A DNA stretch of 64,000 nucleotides from an uncultured bacterium (GTDB lineage Bacteria > Bacteroidota > Bacteroidia > Bacteroidales > Muribaculaceae), in contig CALZAF010000001.1 of the NCBI GenBank assembly GCA_945612775.1, positions 61,117 to 125,116 of the forward strand. Reading direction: 5' to 3'. The notes below the pieces were generated by a model, which saw only the letters and a program-made list of their open reading frames with translations, was not told the DNA's origin and made no database searches. A program made the position numbers and the translations under genes. Below are positions 8,866 through 18,335 of the stretch, piece by piece. How positions within the stretch are numbered: the first letter of the stretch is position 1; each line of letters begins with the position of its first letter.

Positions 8866-10956
8866 ATGGATTTTAAACTTCATTCAGAATATCAGCCTAC
8901 GGGCGACCAGCCAAATGCCATCAGAGAATTATCGGATGGCGTTAATAATGGTGTACCATATCAGACACTTCTCGGCGTGACTGGTTCGGGAAAAACTTTC
9001 ACCATGGCTAATGTGATAGCCAATACTAATAAGCCTACTTTAATTTTGTCGCACAACAAGACGCTTGCTGCACAACTTTATTCGGAGTTCAAGGCTTTTT
9101 TCCCAGAAAACTCCGTACACTATTTCGTGTCTTACTACGACTATTATCAGCCTGAAGCCTATATCCCATCAACAGATAAATACATCGAGAAAGACCTCGC
9201 CATCAATGAGGAAATCGACCGATTGCGTCTCTCTACTACTGCAGCGCTGTTGTCGGGTCGTCGCGACATTATTGTGGTGTCGTCTGTTTCTTGTATCTAT
9301 GGCATGGGCAATCCCGACGATTTCGATAAAAACATTATCCATGTGGCTGTGGGGCAAGAAATAGGCCGCGACAAGTTTCTGACTATGCTTGTAGATGCTC
9401 TTTACTCTCGCAGTGAAGTGCAATATACCAGCGGCACATTCCGCGTTACGGGCGACACCGTTGATGTAGCTCTCGCCTATGAGCGAATTATGGTGCGCAT
9501 CATATTTTGGGGTAACGAAATTGAATCGATTCAGATTCTCGACCCTGACACACAACTCCCTACCGAGACCGTTGATGCTTTCAAGATTTATCCAGCCAAT
9601 CTGTTTGTGGCTTCGAAAGAGCGCGTAGCTAAAGCTATAGGTGAGATTTCAGTAGATCTTGGCACACAGGTAGATATGTTCTACAACGAAGGTCGTTCGG
9701 TAGAGGCGCGACGCCTCAAAGAGCGTGTGGAATATGACATCGAAATGATTAAGGAAGTAGGATATTGCTCTGGCATTGAGAATTATTCTCGTTATTTTGA
9801 TGGCCGCGAGCCCGGCACTCGCCCATTCTGCTTGCTCGACTATTTCCCTGACGATTTCCTTACTATTATCGACGAAAGTCACGTTACAGTGCCGCAAATA
9901 CGAGGCATGTACGGCGGTGACCAAGCTCGCAAAACCAATCTTGTGAACTATGGATTTCGCTTGCAGGCTGCAGTAGATAACCGACCACTTAAATTTGAAG
10001 AATTTGAGTCGCTTACTAAGCAAACCATATATGTGAGTGCTACGCCTGCCGATTACGAACTTGAGCAAAGCGAAGGTGTGGTAACCGAACAAATTATTCG
10101 CCCTACCGGACTGCTCGACCCACACATTACGGTAAGGCCGTCGATGGGTCAGGTGGATGATTTGATAAATGAAATTCAGATACGTGTCGAGCGCAACGAG
10201 CGCACTCTCGTCACCACACTCACCAAGCGCATGGCTGAGGAACTATCGGAATATCTTGCCAATCACGATGTGCGCGTGGCTTACATCCACTCCGATGTTG
10301 ATACCATGGACCGAATACAGATACTTGACGATCTGCGCGCTGGTGCAATCGATGTGCTTATCGGTGTAAACTTGCTCCGCGAGGGTCTCGACCTGCCAGA
10401 AGTATCGCTTGTGGCCATTTTAGATGCCGATAAAGAGGGATTTCTTCGTTCTAACCGGTCACTTACTCAGACTGCCGGTCGCGCTGCTCGTAACCTAAAT
10501 GGCGAAGTAATAATGTATGCCGATAAGATTACGCAATCTATGCAACAGACCATCGACGAGACTGAACGCCGCCGCAGCTTGCAGCTTGCCTACAATGAGG
10601 AGCATGGCATTACGCCTCAAGCCATCATTAAGGCTCGCAACGCCATTATTGGCGTAGATAATGAGTTCTCGCAGATTTCTACCGACAACAGTAAGCATCC
10701 TGGACGTGGCGAACACCGAGCCTTCACTTCTGAAAAGCCTCAATTCGCATCATACCAAACAGAGTTTACGCCTTCGGTGGGCATTGCTGCCGACCCTGTG
10801 GTGCAATATATGAGCAGTAGCGATTTGACTATGGCTATCGAACGATTGCGCAAGAATATGATTGAGGCTGCCAAGAATATGGACTTTATCGAGGCTGCTC
10901 AACTTCGCGACGAATTGATAAAACTCGAAGAGCGTAAAAAAGTTTTAGAAGAATAA
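8866..10956 (+). CDS. uvrB: Excinuclease ABC subunit B (UvrB)
   Basis: UvrB verifies DNA damage and recruits UvrC in nucleotide excision repair. The 696-residue protein has Walker A GVTGSGKT (37-44) and the Tyr-rich beta-hairpin YYDYYQPEAYIP near 90-101. It also has DESH (TIIDESHVTVPQIRGMY), helicase motifs V and VI (LLREGLDLPEVSLVAILDADKEGFLRS, QTAGRAARN) and a C-terminal UVR domain (IERLRKNMIEAAKNMDFIEAAQLRDE). All hallmarks are present. The next gene, ygiQ-like, starts 3 bases after the stop, so the two are co-transcribed. Confidence 0.98.
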   Translation: MDFKLHSEYQPTGDQPNAIRELSDGVNNGVPYQTLLGVTGSGKTFTMANVIANTNKPTLILSHNKTLAAQLYSEFKAFFPENSVHYFVSYYDYYQPEAYIPSTDKYIEKDLAINEEIDRLRLSTTAALLSGRRDIIVVSSVSCIYGMGNPDDFDKNIIHVAVGQEIGRDKFLTMLVDALYSRSEVQYTSGTFRVTGDTVDVALAYERIMVRIIFWGNEIESIQILDPDTQLPTETVDAFKIYPANLFVASKERVAKAIGEISVDLGTQVDMFYNEGRSVEARRLKERVEYDIEMIKEVGYCSGIENYSRYFDGREPGTRPFCLLDYFPDDFLTIIDESHVTVPQIRGMYGGDQARKTNLVNYGFRLQAAVDNRPLKFEEFESLTKQTIYVSATPADYELEQSEGVVTEQIIRPTGLLDPHITVRPSMGQVDDLINEIQIRVERNERTLVTTLTKRMAEELSEYLANHDVRVAYIHSDVDTMDRIQILDDLRAGAIDVLIGVNLLREGLDLPEVSLVAILDADKEGFLRSNRSLTQTAGRAARNLNGEVIMYADKITQSMQQTIDETERRRSLQLAYNEEHGITPQAIIKARNAIIGVDNEFSQISTDNSKHPGRGEHRAFTSEKPQFASYQTEFTPSVGIAADPVVQYMSSSDLTMAIERLRKNMIEAAKNMDFIEAAQLRDELIKLEERKKVLEE

Positions 10957-10959
10957 TTT

Positions 10960-12921
10960 ATGGCAATAAATAACAGCGACAAAACTCAAAATATTGGAAT
11001 CGAGCACTGGTTGCCAACCACAAAAAAGGAGATTGAGCGCCGCGGTTGGGATTATATCGACGTCATCCTTTTCAGCGGTGATGCTTATATCGACCACCCT
11101 TCGATGGGAGCAGCTGTGATTGGGCGCGTGCTCGAAGCCCATGGTTACCGTGTGGCTATTGTGCCCCAGCCCAACTGGCGCGACGATTTACGCGACTTTA
11201 AGAAACTCGGAGCTCCGAGGCTATTTTTCGGCGTTTCGGCTGGCGCTATGGACTCGATGGTAAACCACTACACAGCCAATCGCCGACGCCGTTCCGACGA
11301 TGCCTACACTCCCGGTGGAAAAGCCGGAATGCGCCCCGACCACCCTACTATTGTATATTCTAAGATTCTTAAAGAGATATTTCCCGACGTGCCTATTGTG
11401 GCAGGTGGCATTGAAGTTTCGCTTCGACGCCTTTCGCATTACGACTATTGGGACGATGTGCTGAAACCATCTATTTTGGCAGATTGCGACGCCGATATCC
11501 TTATTTACGGAATGGGGGAAAAGCCCATTTTGGCGATTGCAGATGCTCTCGCCCAAGGGAAAAACATATCTGAAATATGCGATGTGCCGCAAACTGTTAT
11601 TCGTCAGCCTTTAGCGGCAATGCCGCAGCTTGGCGATGAGCAAAATGTGCTCCTTCATTCTTTCGAGGAATGTAAGCAATCAAAATTATTTCAAGCACAG
11701 AACTTCAAAATCATTGAGATAGAATCAAACCTTTGGAATGGGCACACTCTGTGGCAAAAGACGGGTAATATGGCTGTGAAAGTGAATCGAACCAACCCAC
11801 CAATGACTACTGAGGAGATTGATGCATCGTTCGACCTGCCCTACACCCGATTACCCCACCCTCGCTATAACGGCAAGACTATTCCAGCCTATGAGATGAT
11901 TCGCCACTCTGTGAATATGCATCGGGGGTGCTTTGGGGGCTGTGCCTTTTGCACAATATCAGCTCATCAAGGCAAGTTTATTGCGTGCCGAAGCAAGAAT
12001 TCGATTCTTCGCGAAGTGAAGCAAGTAACGCAAATGCCGGATTTTAAGGGTTATATTTCTGACCTTGGAGGCCCATCAGCCAACATGTATGGCATGCACG
12101 GATTCGACTTAGACCGCTGTAAGAAGTGTGTACGCCCTTCGTGCCTTCACCCAAAACCATGCGATAATCTAAATAACGACCATAGTGCACTTCTCGACAT
12201 CTATCATAGCGTTGATGAGATGCCAGAGATTAAGAAATCGTTTATCGGAAGCGGTGTCCGCTATGATTTGGCTATGCATAAGAGTAAGGACCAGAGAATT
12301 AATAATATCAATCGCAAATATATCGAGGAACTTATTCGCTTCCATGTTTCAGGACGTCTGAAAGTGGCACCAGAACACACCAACGACGATGTATTGTTCT
12401 TAATGCGCAAACCTTCATTTTCTCTGTTTCACGAATTTAAGGCAATATTCGACCACATAAACGAGAAATATCAGCTCAAGCAGCAGTTGATACCTTATTT
12501 TATATCTTCACATCCGGGATGCACTGAAGTTGCTATGGCAGAACTTGCTGTGGAAACTAAACAGCTTAATTTCCACCTCGAGCAAGTGCAAGACTTCACG
12601 CCTACACCTATGACCGTTTCAACCGAGACATATTATTGCGGAGTGCATCCTTACACTTTAAAACCCGTATATACGCCCATCAACCAAGAAGAAAAATTAG
12701 CACAACGAAAATATTTCTTCTGGTACGACGACAATTATAAGCGTAACATCTTTAACTCGCTTTCAAAGATGAATCGCACCGACCTGCTTTCACAGTTATA
12801 TCCTCGTGGCATAGGACAAATTCCGCGTAGCACTACAAGGAATAATGGAGATAAAGCATCAGGACATAAATTTAGCAAACACAAACATGGGTATAATCCT
12901 AAAAATGGCCCTAAGAAATAA
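10960..12921 (+). CDS. YgiQ family radical SAM protein
   Basis: This 653-residue protein belongs to the YgiQ/UPF0313 group of radical SAM enzymes, whose reaction is not established. The [4Fe-4S] cysteines are C324-x3-C328-x2-C331 in RGCFGGCAFCTISAHQG, here in the middle of the protein. The N-terminal half looks like a cobalamin-binding-type fold (DYIDVILFSGDAYIDHPSMG). A second Cys cluster (CKKCVRPSCLHPKPC, near 387-401) may hold another metal. The C-terminus is basic and low-complexity (HKFSKHKHGYNPKNGPKK). It starts 3 bases after uvrB, so a shared transcript is near certain; a link to DNA repair is only inference. Confidence 0.9.
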   Translation: MAINNSDKTQNIGIEHWLPTTKKEIERRGWDYIDVILFSGDAYIDHPSMGAAVIGRVLEAHGYRVAIVPQPNWRDDLRDFKKLGAPRLFFGVSAGAMDSMVNHYTANRRRRSDDAYTPGGKAGMRPDHPTIVYSKILKEIFPDVPIVAGGIEVSLRRLSHYDYWDDVLKPSILADCDADILIYGMGEKPILAIADALAQGKNISEICDVPQTVIRQPLAAMPQLGDEQNVLLHSFEECKQSKLFQAQNFKIIEIESNLWNGHTLWQKTGNMAVKVNRTNPPMTTEEIDASFDLPYTRLPHPRYNGKTIPAYEMIRHSVNMHRGCFGGCAFCTISAHQGKFIACRSKNSILREVKQVTQMPDFKGYISDLGGPSANMYGMHGFDLDRCKKCVRPSCLHPKPCDNLNNDHSALLDIYHSVDEMPEIKKSFIGSGVRYDLAMHKSKDQRINNINRKYIEELIRFHVSGRLKVAPEHTNDDVLFLMRKPSFSLFHEFKAIFDHINEKYQLKQQLIPYFISSHPGCTEVAMAELAVETKQLNFHLEQVQDFTPTPMTVSTETYYCGVHPYTLKPVYTPINQEEKLAQRKYFFWYDDNYKRNIFNSLSKMNRTDLLSQLYPRGIGQIPRSTTRNNGDKASGHKFSKHKHGYNPKNGPKK

Positions 12922-12949
12922 TAAATAATCAAAAAAACCAATAATTCAC

Positions 12950-15052
12950 ATGAATTTAACTACTAAATCTATTATGGCATCAGTTATGGCTATGGCTACT
13001 GTTACTTCATGTAGCACTGCCAGCGATGAGCAAATCATCGAAAAGCCTGATTTGAAAATTGAAAACGGTCAATTCACTCCAGAGATTCTTTGCGGACTCG
13101 GCAAGGTGTCGGGAGTGCAAGTATCACCCGATGGAAACAAACTTCTCTACGGCGTGGCTTACGACAACCTTGAATTAAACAAGGGTAATCGCGAACTTTG
13201 GGTGATGAATGCCGATGGTTCGGAACAGACTCGCATCACCCGCACCCCTTATTCTGAAAACAATGAAACTTGGATTGAAGGTGGCAAGAAAATCGCTTTC
13301 CTTGGGAAAGAGGGTGAAACTATGCAAGTATTTGTGATGGATGCTGATGGAAGCAATCGCAAGTGCGTGTCGAATATTAAAGATGGCGTTGACGGCTTCG
13401 TAATCTCACCCGATGAGAAAAAGATTGCTTTTATTTCTCAAGTTAAATATGGCGAATATATAACTGACAAGCATCCTGACTTAAAGAAATCTACAGCCCG
13501 TATCATCGACGATATGATGTATCGCCATTGGGATGAATGGGTAACTACTATTCCTCACACTTTTGTAGGCGACTTTAATGGCAACGAAATCAGCAATGTG
13601 CTCGACCTTCTTGAAGGCGAACAATTTGAGGCTCCAATGAAGCCTTTCGGTGGCATCGAATCTATTGCTTGGGCGCCCGATAGCGAAAGCCTTATCTATG
13701 TCAGCCGCAAAAAAGTGGGCAAAGAGTATGCTATTTCCACCAATTCCGACCTATACCAGTATTTCGTAGCCGATGGACGCACCGTTAATCTCACAGAAGG
13801 CATGATGGGTTACGACACTTGCCCTGCTTTCTCGCACGACGGTTCGAAATTGGCTTGGCTATCGATGGAACACGACGGTTGCGAAAGCGATAAAAACAGA
13901 ATTTTCGTGCTCGACATCGCTTCAGGCGAAAAGACCGACATCACTGTCGATTGGGATTACTCTGTAGATACTTTTGCGTGGGCTAATGATGATAAGTCGA
14001 TTTTCTTCATTGCACCATATCAAGGTTCTATTCCAGTGTTTAAGATTGATGTTGCTACACATCAAGTAGCCACTATAGACAATGGCGAGTATGACTATGC
14101 TGGCCTATTTGTAGGAAAAGACCAAGTATATACTTTGCGCCATAGCTACAGCACACCTAATGAAATCTATGCATTGGCAGAAGGAAAACAACCTGTAAAA
14201 CTCACTTCGGTCAACGACGAAGTCCTCGCACAAATCAACCCTATCAGTTGGGAAAAGCATCTTATTCCTACCACCGATGGCAAATTGATGACTACTTGGG
14301 TGATATTGCCTCCAAACTTCGACCCAAACAAGAAATATCCTGCTATCCTATATTGTCAAGGCGGTCCACAATCACCAGTAAGTCAATTCTGGTCATCTCG
14401 CTGGAACCTTCGATTGATGGCTTCAAATGGCTACATTGTCATTGCACCTAACCGTCGTGGGCTACCGGGTTTCGGCACTGAGTGGAATGCACAAATCTCA
14501 GGTGACTATGGAGGTCAAAACATGAAGGACTACCTTAGCGCAGTAGATTATATGAAAGAAAAGCCGTACGTTGACGCCGAACACATTGGTGCCGTGGGAG
14601 CAAGCTACGGCGGATTCTCGGTATATTGGCTTGCAGGTCATCACGAAGGTCGTTTCGCAGCATTTATAGCACATGCGGGCATTTTCAATATTGAGAGTCA
14701 ATATCTCGAAACAGAAGAAATGTGGTTCGCCAACTGGGATATGGGCGGCGCATATTGGGAAAAAGACAATGCTATAGCGCAAAACACTTTTGCCAACTCT
14801 CCTCATAAGTTCGTACAGAATTGGGACACCCCTATTTTGGTAACCGTAGGTGAAAAAGATTATCGCATTGTGTTCACTCAAGGCATGATGGCATTCAATG
14901 CTGCTAAGCTTCGTGGTATTCCTGCCCGCTTCGTATCATTCCCCGATGAAAACCACTGGATTCTAAAGCCACAAAATTCAGTATGCTGGCAACGTGAATT
15001 CTTTGCTTGGCTTGATCAATGGTTGAAACCAGAAACACATACTGCTGAATAA
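12950..15052 (+). CDS. S9 family serine peptidase (prolyl oligopeptidase/acylaminoacyl-peptidase type), lipoprotein
   Basis: This is a predicted exported exopeptidase or oligopeptidase. The N-terminus resembles a lipoprotein signal with Cys21 (VTSC-STASDEQ); Ser/Asp/Glu after the Cys fits the Bacteroidota surface-export pattern. Residues of about 35-430 form a beta-propeller with WD40-like repeats (ISPDEKKIAFIS, WAPDSESLIYVS). The C-terminal alpha/beta hydrolase domain has the nucleophile Ser552 in GASYGG and a likely catalytic His669 in DENHW. The 700-residue length is normal for S9C. It follows ygiQ by 28 bases. A strong bidirectional terminator lies downstream. Confidence 0.92.
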   Translation: MNLTTKSIMASVMAMATVTSCSTASDEQIIEKPDLKIENGQFTPEILCGLGKVSGVQVSPDGNKLLYGVAYDNLELNKGNRELWVMNADGSEQTRITRTPYSENNETWIEGGKKIAFLGKEGETMQVFVMDADGSNRKCVSNIKDGVDGFVISPDEKKIAFISQVKYGEYITDKHPDLKKSTARIIDDMMYRHWDEWVTTIPHTFVGDFNGNEISNVLDLLEGEQFEAPMKPFGGIESIAWAPDSESLIYVSRKKVGKEYAISTNSDLYQYFVADGRTVNLTEGMMGYDTCPAFSHDGSKLAWLSMEHDGCESDKNRIFVLDIASGEKTDITVDWDYSVDTFAWANDDKSIFFIAPYQGSIPVFKIDVATHQVATIDNGEYDYAGLFVGKDQVYTLRHSYSTPNEIYALAEGKQPVKLTSVNDEVLAQINPISWEKHLIPTTDGKLMTTWVILPPNFDPNKKYPAILYCQGGPQSPVSQFWSSRWNLRLMASNGYIVIAPNRRGLPGFGTEWNAQISGDYGGQNMKDYLSAVDYMKEKPYVDAEHIGAVGASYGGFSVYWLAGHHEGRFAAFIAHAGIFNIESQYLETEEMWFANWDMGGAYWEKDNAIAQNTFANSPHKFVQNWDTPILVTVGEKDYRIVFTQGMMAFNAAKLRGIPARFVSFPDENHWILKPQNSVCWQREFFAWLDQWLKPETHTAE

Positions 15053-15075
15053 TCAGCAAATAATATATAATATAG

Positions 15076-15103
15076 CGAGAGGCGTGCTATGGCACGCCTC
15101 TCG
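15076..15103. terminator. Bidirectional terminator between the S9 peptidase and MBL genes
   Basis: A perfect 12-bp GC-rich stem (CGAGAGGCGTGC at 15076-15087 with 15092-15103) has a 4-nt loop and lies between two convergent genes. The flanks are AT-rich on both sides. Confidence 0.8.
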
Positions 15104-15127
15104 TTGTAATTATATATTCTGTCCGTA

Positions 15128-15769
15128 TTATCTCACATACGGATTCATTTGTTTCTCGCGTAGCACAGTTGTAGATGGTCCATGACCACTAAACAGCACC
15201 GTTTCATCAGGCAGAGCAAATACTTTCTCTTTGATGGTATTAATTAGTGTATAGAAATCACCGCCCGGTAAATCAGTACGCCCTATGCTTCCTTGGAATA
15301 TGGTGTCACCAACGCATGCAAATCCCGATTCGGGCACATAATACATCAATCCTCCCATGGAGTGTCCCGGAGTGGCTATCACTTCAATTCGCTCATCCCC
15401 CAGCATCAAAATGTCGCCATCGTTTAAAAATTTATCAAACTTAAGCGGCTTCAGATTAACAGGTAATCGGAACCTCATTGCCTGATCGGGAAGATTCTGA
15501 GCGAGTTCGGCATCTGACATATTGGCATAAACCTCTACTCCATATTTCTTAGCCAGATCTTCAGCAGCTGCAGCATGGTCAAGGTGTGCATGTGTCAACA
15601 AGATATATTTAACTTTAAGCCCTTTACTTTCAATAAAGTCACATACCTCGTTGCGTTTATGCTCTTTCATCATGCCAGGATCCACCACAGCTGTTTCTAA
15701 TGTAGATTCATCTATAAGCAGATAGCACAATTCTAAGAAGTCGTTTGTTTCGAATATTTGTAGTTTCAT
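15128..15769 (-). CDS. MBL-fold metallo-hydrolase (glyoxalase II-like)
   Basis: This 213-residue protein has the metallo-beta-lactamase signature HAHLDH at residues 60-65. Later metal ligands are in ATPGHSMGG and FSGHGPSTT, with the GDTIFQGSIGRTDLPGG motif between. These are typical of YcbL-like/glyoxalase II-type hydrolases that act on thioesters such as S-lactoylglutathione analogues. Bacteroidota often lack glutathione, so the true substrate is uncertain. It follows rsmG by 28 bases and probably belongs to the same three-gene unit that begins at 17277. Confidence 0.88.
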   Translation of the reverse strand: MKLQIFETNDFLELCYLLIDESTLETAVVDPGMMKEHKRNEVCDFIESKGLKVKYILLTHAHLDHAAAAEDLAKKYGVEVYANMSDAELAQNLPDQAMRFRLPVNLKPLKFDKFLNDGDILMLGDERIEVIATPGHSMGGLMYYVPESGFACVGDTIFQGSIGRTDLPGGDFYTLINTIKEKVFALPDETVLFSGHGPSTTVLREKQMNPYVR

Positions 15770-15797
15770 ACACTAATATTGCTATGCGTGTTATAAT

Positions 15798-16424
15798 TCA
15801 AAGAGGTAGATATATTACTTTCTTTGTTTCGAAGAATGGCTCATCGAAGTAGATTTTCAAATCGCAAGTTAGCACATCGGGGAATTTGCGCAATTCAGCA
15901 TCAAGGTCTCCACCTTTTAAGCAAATAATCCCATTGGGCACAGCATTTTTCATTTCTTTAGCCACCAAACGGCGCACAAGTGGCACCATATCATTCAGAT
16001 CCATCACTGCTCGACTCACCACAAAGTCGAATTTGCCTTTCACCTCCTTAATGTCGCCATGCTGAATAGTCACATTTTTCAAGCCCAACTTGTCAGCTAT
16101 GTCTTTAGCCACTTTTAGCTTTTTGCCAATTCTATCCACCAGGTGAAATGTCACATCTGGGTAAAATATGGCTAAAGGTATGCCCGGGAAACCACCGCCA
16201 GTGCCGAAATCGAGCACTCGAGTACCACTCTCGAATGTCACAAACTCCACGATGCCAAGTGAATGTAATATGTGATTGACGTAAAGGTTATCTATGTCTT
16301 TGCGTGATATCACATTTATCTTCTCATTCCACTCAGGATAGAGTTCACCCAATGTTTCAAATTGTGATAACTGGTTCTCGCTAAGGCGAGGAAAATACTT
16401 TTTTATGTGTTCCATCTTAAACAA
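15798..16424 (-). CDS. rsmG: 16S rRNA (guanine527-N7)-methyltransferase RsmG
   Basis: RsmG (GidB) methylates G527 of 16S rRNA using S-adenosylmethionine. The SAM-binding motif VLDFGTGGGFPGIPLAI is near residues 70-86, with NVISRKDIDNLYVNHILHS upstream and FDFVVSRAV downstream, all classic for the family. The 208 residues match the usual length. An alternative ATG three codons downstream (MEHIKKY) is equally possible. It lies 10 bases after the lipoprotein gene. Confidence 0.95.
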   Translation of the reverse strand: MFKMEHIKKYFPRLSENQLSQFETLGELYPEWNEKINVISRKDIDNLYVNHILHSLGIVEFVTFESGTRVLDFGTGGGFPGIPLAIFYPDVTFHLVDRIGKKLKVAKDIADKLGLKNVTIQHGDIKEVKGKFDFVVSRAVMDLNDMVPLVRRLVAKEMKNAVPNGIICLKGGDLDAELRKFPDVLTCDLKIYFDEPFFETKKVIYLPL

Positions 16425-16434
16425 TTATTCTTTA

Positions 16435-17277
16435 TCAATAGACATACGACACAGGCGAATTTTCATTTAAATAAATGCTTAGCTCGTCGTACGTGAGTTC
16501 AATCTCAGTCTCTCCTACGCTGTAAAGCGATATCTCGTATGGAACATAGTTCCAGACTACAGAATTATCCTTGAAATAGAAGTTATTGGTTACTCTCAGG
16601 TTATCGAGATTGAAATACCCCAAATCGATAAGCGAATCTTCGTTATCCACATTGTTCTGCTTCATTAATTTTGCCTTTAGCAGTTGTGCCACATTATTTA
16701 ATACCGATTCGCTAAAAAGTGAATTGATATCAATTCTGCTCATGTTCTTAAGGTCGAAATTATAGTATCGATGGGTTGACATTGTAATCTCGCCGTTCTT
16801 CTTTATAATTTCAGCGCGGCAGAAAGTGATAATATCGTTGCGATTAAATGCCACATCTATGTTGGTAGTATTGCTGTAATGATATACGCATACATAATCA
16901 TCTTCCACATCGTCGGCTTCTTCGTCTTGGCTGATACCATATTGCTCCAGAATGTTCTTTACATATTGGGCAAACGAATCTTCGAACTTTATAGTATCAC
17001 CTATCTCGAGCACATTTGCCACATACATATGCTTGAGCTGCTTGGTTGATTCTGCGTCCTTATAATACGCTGGATAGCATATAGCCACATTGGCATCAAC
17101 GTCGCATCGGCCTCCTGTGGTCAATGCAAACCAAGATGTGTCACATTTCGACACCTTTTCGATGGCTACAGTATCGGCGTCAGAAAACGATATGCCACTG
17201 CCTATCACATTTTTACAACCACCCATAGCCAAAACTAACGCCACAAAGCTGAATATTACAATTAAACCCTTTTTCAT
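16435..17277 (-). CDS. DUF3298/RsiV-like lipoprotein
   Basis: A 280-residue protein with a lipoprotein signal (MKKGLIVIFSFVALVLAMGGC; Cys21 followed by KNVIGSG). The middle (about 45-160) resembles DUF4163 and the C-terminal part (YEISLYSVGETEIELTYDELS) resembles DUF3298, the pair found in RsiV-like anti-sigma and lysozyme-binding proteins. No enzymatic motif is visible and no sigma-factor gene is next to it, so an anti-sigma role is not supported here. It is probably anchored in the outer or inner membrane facing the periplasm. It is the first gene of a unit with rsmG and the MBL hydrolase. Confidence 0.7.
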   Translation of the reverse strand: MKKGLIVIFSFVALVLAMGGCKNVIGSGISFSDADTVAIEKVSKCDTSWFALTTGGRCDVDANVAICYPAYYKDAESTKQLKHMYVANVLEIGDTIKFEDSFAQYVKNILEQYGISQDEEADDVEDDYVCVYHYSNTTNIDVAFNRNDIITFCRAEIIKKNGEITMSTHRYYNFDLKNMSRIDINSLFSESVLNNVAQLLKAKLMKQNNVDNEDSLIDLGYFNLDNLRVTNNFYFKDNSVVWNYVPYEISLYSVGETEIELTYDELSIYLNENSPVSYVY

Positions 17278-17396
17278 CGGAGAAATGTTATATCAAATCA
17301 TCTTGTTATAATTCGATAAAGTTACTACTTTTTTTCAAATAAATATATGATTCATTTCACAATTTTTTTTGCGATATTTGTGCAAAATTTCATGAC

Positions 17397-18239
17397 ATGG
17401 CTATACAATTAGGAAAAATCAACACATTTGTGATAAAACGAGCAGTGGATTTTGGACTTTATATCGGTCCGGAAGACTCTGACGAAGAAATACTTATGCC
17501 CCGCCGCTACACTTCGCGAGACATGCGAATAGGCGACTTGGTAGATGTATTCGTATATAACGATTCTGAAGATCGTTTGGTTGCAACCACCGAAAAACCT
17601 AAGGCAATGGTTGGCGAATTTGCTCTTTTGCGCGTTAAAAGCATTAGCAAAGTTGGCGCGTTTCTCGATTGGGGTTTGATGAAGGACGTTTTAGTGCCTT
17701 TCAGAGAGCAGAAAGTAAGAATGATTGAGGGAAGGTGGTACATTGTTTATATTTATGTAGATGACAACTCAAATCGTATAGTGGGTTCCGCAAAACTCGA
17801 TAAGTTTCTCGACAATAAGCAGCCCGAATTCAAGCCTCACGATGAAGTGGATATTCTGATTACCCAACGCACCGAACTGGGATTTAAAGTCATTATTAAT
17901 AATCTCTATTGGGGCATGATTTATCACAATCAGATATTTTGCGACATCAATATAGGCGAAAAGCACCGGGCATATATAAAAAATGTACGCCCCGATGGTA
18001 AAATCGACCTCACTCTTCACTCTGGAGAAAAAGACCGCGTGCAAGAAGTTGCCGACAGCATTTTATCGTTCCTTAGCAATAATCGCGGCATTATGAACGT
18101 CACCGATTCGTCATCGCCCGATGAAATTAGAGTAAAATTCCAGTGCAGTAAGAAGGATTTTAAGAAAGCCTTAGGACTTCTCTTCAAGCAGCACCTTATT
18201 GACCTTTCCGACAAAGAGTGTGTGAAATTAGTTAAGTAA
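17397..18239 (+). CDS. S1-like RNA-binding protein (CvfB family)
   Basis: This 280-residue protein matches the CvfB/YitL family: tandem S1-like domains (about 1-60, 65-130 and 140-210) followed by a C-terminal winged-helix (about 215-280). S1-type segments include GDLVDVFVYNDSEDRLVATTEKP and GAFLDWGLMKDVLVPFREQ. The family binds RNA and influences virulence-gene expression in Firmicutes; its role in Bacteroidota is unknown. The ATG at 17397 is preceded by GATATTTG, one base off a -7 element. It is convergent with the phosphate transporter and ends in a shared hairpin. Confidence 0.85.
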   Translation: MAIQLGKINTFVIKRAVDFGLYIGPEDSDEEILMPRRYTSRDMRIGDLVDVFVYNDSEDRLVATTEKPKAMVGEFALLRVKSISKVGAFLDWGLMKDVLVPFREQKVRMIEGRWYIVYIYVDDNSNRIVGSAKLDKFLDNKQPEFKPHDEVDILITQRTELGFKVIINNLYWGMIYHNQIFCDINIGEKHRAYIKNVRPDGKIDLTLHSGEKDRVQEVADSILSFLSNNRGIMNVTDSSSPDEIRVKFQCSKKDFKKALGLLFKQHLIDLSDKECVKLVK

Positions 18240-18264
18240 ATTCTTTTGATACAAAAACAAATAA

Positions 18265-18298
18265 AATGAAGCCCTACTTTCTCAAGCGGGGCTTCATT
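18265..18298. terminator. Bidirectional terminator between the S1-domain gene and pit
   Basis: A perfect 10-bp stem (AATGAAGCCC at 18265-18274 with 18289-18298) lies between convergent genes. It is flanked on the minus strand by TTTATTTGTTTTTG. Confidence 0.75.
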
Positions 18299-18335
18299 CA
18301 TTTTAAGCTAAACATAAAGGCTTAAAAATCTATTA